Source: Alphaproteobacteria bacterium
Lineage (GTDB): Bacteria > Pseudomonadota > Alphaproteobacteria > UBA8366
DNA: 7,987 nt
Direction: 5' to 3'
Assembly (NCBI GenBank): GCA_018665505.1
Contig: JABJCS010000455.1
Location: 1 to 7,987 of the forward strand
The notes beneath the pieces are model-generated. The model searched no databases. It was not told where the DNA came from and saw only the letters and a program-made list of their open reading frames with translations. This document shows, one piece after another, positions 1 through 6,544 of this stretch. The position numbers were made by a program, and so were the translations under genes. Position 1 is the first letter of the stretch. Each line of letters starts with the position of its first letter.

Positions 1-738
1 GATTTGGATCTTGTCCGTAAGATGGCGATGGCAGGCGCAGAACCGGAAGCACCTGTAGCCGCCGCTTCAGAAGGATCACTGGTCAGCCTTGTCGAACGGC
101 GGGTCCGGTTCTTGACTGAATATCAAAACGAGCGACTAGCCCGGCGCTACAAGGATTTCGTCGTAAAAGTACAAACGTCCGAAGCCCATCGCGTCCAAGG
201 TGCGGAAGCGCTGACGTCGGCGGTCGCGCGGTATTACTTCAAACTCCTCGCCTATAAAGATGAGTACGAAGTCGCCCGGCTCCACACGGAAACAGACTTC
301 TTGTCCGAAATCGGCGAAAAATTCGAGGCCGGCTATAAGCTGAAATATCATTTGGCCCCGCCGCTTCTCGCCCGCCGGGACCCGGATACAGGCGAAGCGC
401 GGAAAATCGAATTCGGCGAGTGGATATTGCCGGCTTTACGGACCCTCGCGAAATTGAAATTCCTGCGGGGAACACCTCTCGACGTATTCGGATATACCCA
501 AGAACGAAAGCGCGAGCGGGGGCTCATTACGGATTTCGAAGCGGTAATTGAAGGGCTGCTCCGTGACCTCACACCGGAGAATCATGGAACCGCTGTCGAG
601 ATCGCCGCCTTACCGGAGCAAATACGCGGTTACGGCCACGTAAAGGAGCGGAGCATCGCAGAAGCGAAGTCCCGCGAGAGTGAGCTCCTTGAGGAATTTC
701 GGAATCCATCTGTCGGCACAACCGCCGCAGCTGAATAA
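1..738 (+). CDS. Indolepyruvate:ferredoxin oxidoreductase (fused type), C-terminal part, 5' truncated by window edge
   Basis: The frame is open from the first base and ends at a TAA at 736-738, so these 245 residues are the C-terminal end of a longer protein. I recognise the end of the fused alpha/beta indolepyruvate:ferredoxin oxidoreductase of proteobacteria, usually about 1,150 residues. The family converts arylpyruvates (indolepyruvate, phenylpyruvate) with CoA and ferredoxin to aryl-acyl-CoA and CO2 in the cytoplasm. Supporting segments are ARYYFKLLAYKDEYEVARL (about residues 76-94), YKLKYHLAPPLLARRDPDTG (about 112-131), a DVFGYTQERKRE stretch (about 161-172) and IRGYGHVKERS near the end. 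They match the conserved C-terminal region (DUF6537-like) of these enzymes. The TPP- and iron-sulfur-binding parts lie outside the window, so catalytic residues cannot be checked. The TTG at 4 is not the real start. The gene converges on the GYD gene with 8 bases between stop codons. Confidence 0.88.
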   Translation, partial: DLDLVRKMAMAGAEPEAPVAAASEGSLVSLVERRVRFLTEYQNERLARRYKDFVVKVQTSEAHRVQGAEALTSAVARYYFKLLAYKDEYEVARLHTETDFLSEIGEKFEAGYKLKYHLAPPLLARRDPDTGEARKIEFGEWILPALRTLAKLKFLRGTPLDVFGYTQERKRERGLITDFEAVIEGLLRDLTPENHGTAVEIAALPEQIRGYGHVKERSIAEAKSRESELLEEFRNPSVGTTAAAE

Positions 739-746
739 CGGGCGCC

Positions 747-1037
747 CTATATCGCTTTCACGATTTCGAGGAAGGCTTCTTCCGGGAACGCCTTCATTGT
801 TTTCGTTCGGGTATTTCCCTGAGCACCCAATCTCAGCGCAAATGTCGCCGCAGTGGCGTCGTCGGGAAAATCCGCGATTGTCATAAGGTCGCAATCACCC
901 ATTGTCAGATAAACCTTATCAATCTTGCCGCCGAGTTCCTCTGCTTCGCGGCGGGCAACAGCCAGTCTCTCCGGCGACTTTTTAATGTCGCGCAACCCCG
1001 ACTCGGTATAGTTTACTAGGCTAATATATATCGGCAT
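747..1037 (-). CDS. GYD-domain small protein
   Basis: This gene encodes a 96-residue acidic protein opening MPIYISLVNYTESGLRDIKK and continuing with an EELGGKIDKVYLTMGDCDLM core. This is the pattern of the GYD family (PF08734), here with G-D-C-D in place of the family's G-x-Y-D. These are small ferredoxin-like alpha/beta proteins common in alphaproteobacteria, with no established biochemical role. I chose the ATG at 1037 because a strong GGGGAGG ribosome binding site lies 5 bases upstream and the family fold begins right after this Met. The frame stays open back to 1118, but those 27 extra residues are basic, unlike the family, and would run over the ribosome site. There are no membrane segments or signal peptide. 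Stop is TAG at 747-749, convergent with the oxidoreductase gene, leaving no room for a separate terminator. Function is unknown. Confidence 0.85.
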   Translation of the reverse strand: MPIYISLVNYTESGLRDIKKSPERLAVARREAEELGGKIDKVYLTMGDCDLMTIADFPDDATAATFALRLGAQGNTRTKTMKAFPEEAFLEIVKAI

Positions 1038-1042
1038 CCGAT

Positions 1043-1049
1043 CCTCCCC
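1043..1049 (-). promoter_or_regulatory. Ribosome binding site of the GYD gene
   Basis: On the minus strand this reads GGGGAGG, 5 bases before the ATG at 1037. It fixes the start of the GYD gene over the longer open frame. Confidence 0.7.
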
Positions 1050-1108
1050 GTCTGATACGAGAGTTTTTTTTCTGCGTTGATCCGAATTGTAGACCACTTT
1101 CGTAGCAG

Positions 1109-1137
1109 ATTTTAGCATTTAGCCGATTTATTTTGAA
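1109..1137 (-). promoter_or_regulatory. Candidate sigma70-type promoter for the GYD gene
   Basis: Read on the minus strand, TTCAAA (1132-1137) and TAAAAT (1109-1114) are separated by 17 bases. The -10 matches the consensus at 5 of 6 positions and the -35 at 4 of 6. It lies about 70 bases upstream of the GYD start codon. Recognised by eye only; A+T-rich DNA gives such matches by chance. Confidence 0.3.
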
Positions 1138-1187
1138 TTAGGCCGGATTTTGCACGTATACATTGATCGTGAATGAGCGAACTTAGG

Positions 1188-1217
1188 TTGTCTTATCGGC
1201 CCGAAACTTAATATGAT
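1188..1217 (+). promoter_or_regulatory. Candidate promoter for the ABC-like gene
   Basis: TTGTCT (1188-1193) and TATGAT (1212-1217) are separated by 18 bases, with matches of 4/6 and 5/6 to sigma70 consensus. It would leave an untranslated leader of about 185 bases before the GTG at 1410. A second, weaker pair further upstream is TTGAAT (1133-1138) with TATACA (1157-1162), also 18 bases apart. Neither is confirmed. Confidence 0.25.
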
Positions 1218-1394
1218 AGCACGGACATGTTAAAAGTTCACGGCAGCATAGGCACAAACTTTGGGGTTGCCTCCATTTTGCAGCCTCAATCTTGGTAAGA
1301 TTATCTTCGTAGCCCCGACAATGGTGTTTGCCGGTCTTCGACGCGTCTAGGCTTCTAACCGTCACCGCCTCTGGGTGGGAAACATTTGGACCAC

Positions 1395-1400
1395 AAAGGA
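1395..1400 (+). promoter_or_regulatory. Ribosome binding site favouring the GTG start at 1410
   Basis: AAAGGA lies 9 bases before the GTG at 1410. The alternative TTG start at 1386 has only a GGGTGGGA-like stretch in front of it, and TTG is a weaker start codon. Confidence 0.45.
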
Positions 1401-1409
1401 CTTAATAAA

Positions 1410-4400
1410 GTGGAAAAGGGACTTTACGGGTTTATTTGGAGCTATAGCAGGGGGTATCAGCTCGTCATCTTGTGTGTGACGATAGCGACTTTCCCACTTC
1501 TATACTACGCACTGGAATTGCCGAAGATCATAGTTAACGATGCTCTCGGCTCAAAGCCTGACGCCATTCCATTCCCGCGTACATATCTCGGTATTGAATT
1601 CGAACAAACCGAATATTTGCTGACGCTTTGTGGTATTTTTCTACTATTGCTTATCGTTAACGGCGGCATAATGATGGCCTTATTTATTTTTAAGGGCATT
1701 ACGTCGGAACGTTTACTGCGAAGGCTGCGTTTTATACTATTTGAACGTATCCATCGCTTCCCGCTCAAACAGTTCCAGAACACATCTCAAGGTGCAGTAA
1801 CCTCGATGATTACCGCCGAGGTCGAACCCTTCAGTCAATTCTTTGCAGATGCCGTAGAGTTACCGCTGTTCCAAGGCGGGACCATGTTGACGGTCTTAGT
1901 ATTTGTCTTCGTCCAAGACCCTATTATGGGGCTGGCGAGTATCTCCATCATTCCACTTCAAGCCTTTATTATCCCAAAACTGCAGAAAAAAGTTAACCTC
2001 CTGGCGAAGGAACGGGTCGTACGAATTCGCGGAGTTGCCGGTCGTATAAGCGAAGCTGTATCCGGCATTAACGAAATTCATACCCATGATACATCGGCAT
2101 TTTCACTGGCTGACTTTACTCACCACTTGTCCGGCGTTTTCAAGGTCCGGATGAAGATTTATCAGAACAAAGCGTTCTTAAAGTTTTTGAATAACTTTCT
2201 GCTAAAATTGACACCACTTCTATTCTATTCAGTCGGTGGACTACTTATCCTTGATGGCAAACTTGATTTGGGACAGTTGGTCGCAGTCCTCGGTGCTTAT
2301 AGCCAACTTATGTCGCCTTGGAAGGAATTACTAAAATACTACCAGCGCATGATGGACGCGAAAATAAAATTCGAGCAAGTAGCGGAGCAATTCAACCCGG
2401 CCGACATGATCCCAGAAAATCATCTCTTGACGGAACGCCCAGAAACCATTCCGGCACTTAATGGCGAAGTTTCACTTAGCAATGTTACCCTTACGGATGA
2501 AGACGGCGTTAAAACACTGGACTCTATTTCCTTCAATGCAGTGCCCGGCAGCAGAACTGCTCTAATAGCGGGTGGCAGCGGGCGGGACGATCTCGCGAAT
2601 CTTCTGACAGGGTTAATACAACCGAGCCGGGGACGCATCTCCATCGGACCGCATGCTCTTCCCTCCTTACATGAGTCTGTTGCGGGTCGACGGATCGGGT
2701 ATGCGGGACCGGATTCATACATCTTTGAGGGTACAATTGGATACAACACTTTTTACGGACTTAAACATCAACCCGTCGACATTCCGGAAGAAGATGCGCA
2801 ACGTGCAATCGATTTAAAGGACGCATTAGCAGCCGGTAATTCTTCCCACGATATTGAAGCAAATTGGATCGACTACACGGATACCGGCGTGAATAATCAC
2901 CAAGAACTATTAACTTGGTGGCATCAGACATTGGACGCGGTTGAACTCCAAAGTTTTATGTATGGCCGCGCCATGAATATGACGATTGACCCGAAAGACA
3001 AACCTGACCTAGCGAATAATATCGTTCTCGCCAGAGAGAGGGTGCTAGATCGTATTCGCTCAGATTCAGCTCTTGCTGACCTCATCCATCCCTTCGATTT
3101 TGAAGAGTACAATGTTAGCGCCACAGTTGGTGCGAACTTAATTTTCGGCGAAGCTACGAACAGTGATTTCGCCCTAGATAACCTGGGTCAGAATGCATTT
3201 GTACATTCGATTTTGGATGACTGTGATCTCACCAAAAAATTTCAGAACATTGGCCTTCAGGTTGCCGCGACCCTAATCGATATGTTTGACGGCATGTCTC
3301 CCGACGAACCAATATTTGAACAATACAGTTTTGTTGATGATGATTCACTCCAAGATTTAAAGCGAATTGTCGCGATTGCAAAACGTGAAGGCGCAGAAAC
3401 ATTGGTTGCTGAAGACAATGCTCAGGTGATTTCTCTAACCTTTCATCTAATCGTCGAACGCCACCGTCTCGGACATATTAATGAGGATGTGCAGGCAAGT
3501 ATCCTTGAAGCACGGTGTAAATTCCGTTTGCAATTGCCTGAAGAAAATAAAAACTCAATTTCTTTTTTTGATCCAAAGGAATTCAATTCAAAGCTTCCGC
3601 TGCGATCCAACTTGATCATGGGCAGAATTAATGCGGGACGCCCTCAGGCAGAAGAGAAAGTAGATCAAATTCTGCGCGAGGTATTAAATGAAATGAACCT
3701 GACCGCCGAAATAGTGCTCGCAGCAGCTGATTTCACAGTTGGTATTGGCGGACGCCGCATCCCATTAGCAGCGCGCCAATGCATCGCCTTGCTTAGAAGT
3801 ATCATTAAGAGACCTGATATATTAGTCATTAACGAAGCTCTTAATGCCCAAGATCGCGAAGCACGAGACCGTATCCGCCAAAATATTTTCGAACTTCTAC
3901 CCAACACGACAATTATTTGGATCGATAGTGAGATGCCTGAAGAGAATGCATTTGACCAAATATTAGTCATACGGAATGGGCGGATTGAGGAGCGGATATC
4001 GGATCAAGTAACGCCTGAAGTGGCAACGGTGACATCATCCGAACAGGAAATTGAAGATAGTAGTACTATCCTTAATGCAGAGACTTCCGCATTGGCTCAA
4101 GTCCCACTCTTCTCTGAGATGGATGCGTCTAAGTTGAAGCTGCTGGCATTTACAAGTGAACGTTTAACCTACACAAAAGGCGAAGACTTATTCCGTCAAG
4201 GTGATGCAGGCACTGCTGCATATGTAATCCTTGAAGGAGCGGTCGATATTGTGATTGGCGAGGGAGACGAAGAGCTAGTCGTCAATAACTTAAAACAGAA
4301 CGAGTTAGTTGGTGATATGGCATTGTTGAGCACAAAACCGCGCTCCGCAACAGTTAGGGCGGAGACCAATGTCATTGTCTTGGAATTGAAAAAGGAATTA

Positions 4401-4505
4401 TTTCTTGAGCTGCTTGAAGGCAGCCCTCATTTCTCCGCGCATATAGCTAGGATCATGAGCGATCGTCTTTACGACATGACCGCACAATTCCAAAACGCGG
4501 CATAA
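1410..4505 (+). CDS. ABC-exporter-like protein with degenerate, expanded nucleotide-binding domain and C-terminal cyclic-nucleotide-binding-like domain
   Basis: This gene encodes 1,031 residues from GTG 1410; TTG 1386 would add 8. The protein sits in the inner membrane: hydrophobic stretches at about residues 17-35, 69-94, 150-190 and 256-300 form a type I exporter membrane domain, and no N-terminal signal peptide is seen. The nucleotide-binding domain starts near 351. Its Walker A is shortened and reads GGSGRDD (388-394, Arg for Lys). Pro434 replaces the Q-loop Gln. Walker B reads ILVINE (804-809, Asn for Asp, Glu kept). The signature position reads IPLAARQ rather than LSGGQ, and an Asp (839) stands where the H-loop His is expected. 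About 280 extra residues lie between Q-loop and signature. Residues 897-1027 form a CRP-like sensor domain with a GDMAL...KPRSATV phosphate cassette (Asp969 for Glu, Arg978 kept). From memory, related large proteins occur in Rhodospirillales; substrate and activity are unknown. The gene is A+T-richer than its neighbours. Confidence 0.85.
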   Translation: MEKGLYGFIWSYSRGYQLVILCVTIATFPLLYYALELPKIIVNDALGSKPDAIPFPRTYLGIEFEQTEYLLTLCGIFLLLLIVNGGIMMALFIFKGITSERLLRRLRFILFERIHRFPLKQFQNTSQGAVTSMITAEVEPFSQFFADAVELPLFQGGTMLTVLVFVFVQDPIMGLASISIIPLQAFIIPKLQKKVNLLAKERVVRIRGVAGRISEAVSGINEIHTHDTSAFSLADFTHHLSGVFKVRMKIYQNKAFLKFLNNFLLKLTPLLFYSVGGLLILDGKLDLGQLVAVLGAYSQLMSPWKELLKYYQRMMDAKIKFEQVAEQFNPADMIPENHLLTERPETIPALNGEVSLSNVTLTDEDGVKTLDSISFNAVPGSRTALIAGGSGRDDLANLLTGLIQPSRGRISIGPHALPSLHESVAGRRIGYAGPDSYIFEGTIGYNTFYGLKHQPVDIPEEDAQRAIDLKDALAAGNSSHDIEANWIDYTDTGVNNHQELLTWWHQTLDAVELQSFMYGRAMNMTIDPKDKPDLANNIVLARERVLDRIRSDSALADLIHPFDFEEYNVSATVGANLIFGEATNSDFALDNLGQNAFVHSILDDCDLTKKFQNIGLQVAATLIDMFDGMSPDEPIFEQYSFVDDDSLQDLKRIVAIAKREGAETLVAEDNAQVISLTFHLIVERHRLGHINEDVQASILEARCKFRLQLPEENKNSISFFDPKEFNSKLPLRSNLIMGRINAGRPQAEEKVDQILREVLNEMNLTAEIVLAAADFTVGIGGRRIPLAARQCIALLRSIIKRPDILVINEALNAQDREARDRIRQNIFELLPNTTIIWIDSEMPEENAFDQILVIRNGRIEERISDQVTPEVATVTSSEQEIEDSSTILNAETSALAQVPLFSEMDASKLKLLAFTSERLTYTKGEDLFRQGDAGTAAYVILEGAVDIVIGEGDEELVVNNLKQNELVGDMALLSTKPRSATVRAETNVIVLELKKELFLELLEGSPHFSAHIARIMSDRLYDMTAQFQNAA

Positions 4506-4675
4506 GATAAGCCCAGCCAGCGCAACCACAAATCCACGACGGATGAGAAGTGCAGCCCGATTTAAGCAGGTTGGCTTTGAATTCACGCACTCGATTGGGC
4601 ACCCTGTAGCCAAACGGTAAGGCGGACATGGGTAGATCACTGATTTTTTTTTGCGTCGGCAGGACCCCATTTTTC
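4506..4675 (+). other. Short intergenic gap before the methyltransferase gene
   Basis: This gap is 170 bases, or 122 if the upstream ATG at 4628 is used. It holds a possible 6-bp stem (TTGGCT 4571-4576 with AGCCAA 4608-4613, loop of about 31 bases), a stretch resembling a tRNA D-arm (about 4606-4622), and a run of nine T at 4644-4652 with no stem directly before it. I see no convincing terminator or promoter, so readthrough from the ABC-like gene into the methyltransferase gene is possible. Confidence 0.4.
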
Positions 4676-5356
4676 ATGCTGAAAAAGGATCAATTTTATA
4701 AGGATCTCTTGGATGGGCTTTCACTTTTCTACGAAAGCCGCTTCATCACGGACATCCGAAACACGGCCTTAAAGTTTCCTGTCTCGGAACTCGGAAATGC
4801 CCTTAATCGACGGCAAACCGCGTCGAAGCTTTGGCTCTTGGACACCCTCTTCGATTGTCACGGCGCGGCATTGGGCAAAGTCCACATCCTTGGCGGTTGG
4901 TACGGTGTTCTCGCAGCGCTTTTCATTCACGATCCACGCTTCGAAATCGAACGGATCACGAGTTTCGATCTTGATCCCACATGCGCGCCCATTGCCAACA
5001 GCCTCAATGCCACCAATGTCGAACGCGGACTGTTCGAGCCAATCACCGCGGATATCCTCGACCTGCAATACGTGTCGGACGGCGTCCGAATTGACACCTT
5101 ATCGCTGAAGTTACCCGACATTCTCATCAATACCAGCTGCGAGCATTTGGATGATTTCGACGATTGGTTCGCCGCATTGCCGAACGACACCCTACTGGTT
5201 CTGCAGTCGAACGACTATTTCTCCGAACCCGAGCACGTCAACAGTGTCCCCGACCTTGCGGCCTTCAAGCGCCAAGCGCCACTCTCGACCACATTGTTCG
5301 AGGGCGCGCTGGAATTCGACAAATACACGCGGTTCATGCTCATCGGGCGTAAATAG
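4676..5356 (+). CDS. Class I SAM-dependent methyltransferase
   Basis: This gene encodes a 226-residue soluble protein with the Rossmann-type methyltransferase pattern. Motif I is VHILGGWYGVLA (about residues 69-80). The acidic end of strand 2 is TSFDLDP (95-101), with an Asp expected to hold the SAM ribose. An ADILDLQY segment (125-132) follows, and strand 4 is PDILINTSCEHL (147-158). The family transfers a methyl group from SAM; the substrate cannot be read from the sequence. I prefer the ATG at 4676 (AGGA 11 bases upstream) because the protein then starts MLKKDQFYKDLLDGL, whereas the ATG at 4628 (AAGG 5 bases upstream) adds 16 hydrophobic residues partly encoded by a T-run. The first ~100 bases are A+T-rich and the rest G+C-rich. 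It follows the ABC-like gene on the same strand and converges on the glycosyltransferase operon, so methylation of a glycan or sugar precursor is possible but unproven. Confidence 0.82.
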   Translation: MLKKDQFYKDLLDGLSLFYESRFITDIRNTALKFPVSELGNALNRRQTASKLWLLDTLFDCHGAALGKVHILGGWYGVLAALFIHDPRFEIERITSFDLDPTCAPIANSLNATNVERGLFEPITADILDLQYVSDGVRIDTLSLKLPDILINTSCEHLDDFDDWFAALPNDTLLVLQSNDYFSEPEHVNSVPDLAAFKRQAPLSTTLFEGALEFDKYTRFMLIGRK

Positions 5357-5364
5357 CGCGCTAT
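5353..5364. repeat. 12-bp perfect palindrome across the convergent stop codons
   Basis: ATAGCGCGCTAT reads the same on both strands. It contains the methyltransferase TAG (5354-5356) and reaches the first base of the glycosyltransferase stop triplet (5364-5366). It has no loop and no T-run, so it is not a typical intrinsic terminator. Confidence 0.5.
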
Positions 5365-6518
5365 CAATCGCGGCGCTCCAATGCTCGGCGCAAAATGGCG
5401 ACGGTATTTGTCGCCCCGTCCATATCCAGCACAAATTCAGTCGACGGCGTCCTGATGGCCACTCGATCGATGGCATCGGCCAGGCGCTGTGGCGTCAGAT
5501 GGGACGATGCAATCGTTTCAGCCCGCCCCGCTTGCGCTAATTTTTGCGCGCGGCGAGGCTGTTCATCTTCGCCATCCGTATCAAAGGGCACCAGAACCGC
5601 GGGCGTATTAGTCGACAAAATATCGGCCACCGTATTGTACCCCGCCTGCGAGACGGATACGGCGGCACCCGCCAATAGCGTGCGAAAATCGATCCGATAT
5701 CGCTCCACCGTGACGCCATCCGAGGCCTGCTCGGACAGCGCGCTGAAAATGGCCTCCGCCACATTCGGTCCGACGAGCAATCGCCACTGCAAACCTGCTA
5801 GGCGGCTCAGAGGCCGTGCCGCAATTGCCGTCTTGAAGAGGTCGATGCCGACGGCACCTCCTCCGGCCGAGATTAACACCTCCGCTTCGCCGGCGGGCAG
5901 CTGAATCCCGGAGCCTTCGGCGACAACCCCCGTATATCGGAGTTTCGGCGCAAAGGCGCCCGCTTCCGGAAAAGTTTCCTCCAACCGCGCGAAGGATGCG
6001 TCGCCGTGCACAAGCACCAAATCGTAGTAGTCCGCAATGAGTGCCCGGGTTTCTTCGGCTCTCCCCGGTTTTCGACTAGATTTAAGGATGTCCCGTACGG
6101 AACAAATGATTAGCGGTCGTGGGATAGCACTCTTCGCGCTTTCTAATATCGGTATCAGCTCGAATCGCATTTGCCGGCGCCCGAATGGAAAAGCTTCCGT
6201 GATCAGAATGTCGGGCGACCGTTCCGCGATGGCATCGCGTAGCAAGTCTCGGCGGTTGTCTTTCCACACCGCGTCGACCGGCACGTCGTTAACGTCGACC
6301 AGATCGTGGAAACCATCGGCACCGATATGAAGCGGCGGTAGGGCCAATAGCTCTGCGCCACCGATATCCATACCACCGACGGGCCGCCCACCCATCGCCA
6401 ATGTCACATCAAATCCATCCTCCGACAGAGCGCGGCATAAAATCGCCGCTCGGCGCAAATGGCCAATACCCAAAAGATGCTGCACGTAAAAGAAAACGCG
6501 GGAGTTGCGTGAGGTCAC
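5364..6518 (-). CDS. MurG-like GT-B glycosyltransferase (COG4671-like)
   Basis: This gene encodes a 384-residue cytoplasmic or membrane-peripheral protein of two Rossmann halves. The N-terminal half begins VFFYVQHLLGIGHLRRA (about residues 8-24), with the glycine-rich loop seen in MurG/GT28-type enzymes that bind the acceptor. The C-terminal half has ISAGGGAVG (216-224), SQAGYNTVADIL (289-300) and PFDTDGEDEQPRRAQKL (311-327), the usual nucleotide-sugar binding pattern of this class. This fits the predicted glycosyltransferases of COG4671; donor and acceptor sugars are unknown. The start is GTG 6518: a stop lies five codons upstream in frame, and AGGAG at 6531-6535 precedes it by 12 bases, a long spacing. 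It lies 26 bases downstream of the GT4 gene and is probably in the same operon. Confidence 0.85.
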   Translation of the reverse strand: MTSRNSRVFFYVQHLLGIGHLRRAAILCRALSEDGFDVTLAMGGRPVGGMDIGGAELLALPPLHIGADGFHDLVDVNDVPVDAVWKDNRRDLLRDAIAERSPDILITEAFPFGRRQMRFELIPILESAKSAIPRPLIICSVRDILKSSRKPGRAEETRALIADYYDLVLVHGDASFARLEETFPEAGAFAPKLRYTGVVAEGSGIQLPAGEAEVLISAGGGAVGIDLFKTAIAARPLSRLAGLQWRLLVGPNVAEAIFSALSEQASDGVTVERYRIDFRTLLAGAAVSVSQAGYNTVADILSTNTPAVLVPFDTDGEDEQPRRAQKLAQAGRAETIASSHLTPQRLADAIDRVAIRTPSTEFVLDMDGATNTVAILRRALERRD

Positions 6519-6530
6519 GGCGCTTGATTA

Positions 6531-6535
6531 CTCCT
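6531..6535 (-). promoter_or_regulatory. Ribosome binding site of the MurG-like glycosyltransferase
   Basis: AGGAG on the minus strand, in the 26-base gap after the GT4 gene. It is 12 bases from the GTG at 6518, longer than usual, which may mean modest translation initiation. Confidence 0.45.
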
Positions 6536-6544
6536 ATCCGCTGC

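Larger units (their letters stand above)
1038..1409. other. Divergent intergenic region, A+T-rich
   Basis: About 370 bases separate the GYD start from the preferred start of the ABC-like gene. Visible contents are the GYD ribosome binding site, a run of eight T at 1064-1071 without a stem next to it, candidate promoters in both directions, and a weakly supported 60-codon minus-strand frame at 1183-1365. I see no hairpin terminator, tRNA, riboswitch-like structure or direct repeat array. The stretch is long enough for independently regulated divergent transcription. Confidence 0.6.

Noticed and set aside
1064..1071. Run of eight T as a terminator
   Set aside because: No adjacent stem; it sits in the leader of the GYD gene, where it reads as an A-run.
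1038..1118. Longer N-terminus for the GYD protein
   Set aside because: The added residues are basic and unlike the family, and would run through the strong ribosome binding site at 1043-1049.
2565..2594. Frameshift as the cause of the odd Walker A
   Set aside because: The reading frame continues with family-like sequence on both sides, and substitutions rather than a shift explain the motif. A single missing codon remains possible.
4644..4652. Run of nine T as an intrinsic terminator of the ABC-like gene
   Set aside because: No G+C-rich hairpin lies directly before it, and it falls between the two possible start codons of the methyltransferase gene.
4595..4680. Possible tRNA gene
   Set aside because: Only the D-arm resembles a tRNA. 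No GTTCGA-type T-loop and no 3' strand complementary to the 5' TGGGCAC are present within tRNA length.
5395..5904. Plus-strand open frame of 169 codons
   Set aside because: Antisense to the MurG-like glycosyltransferase, low-complexity Ser/Ala/Arg-rich translation, no recognisable domain.
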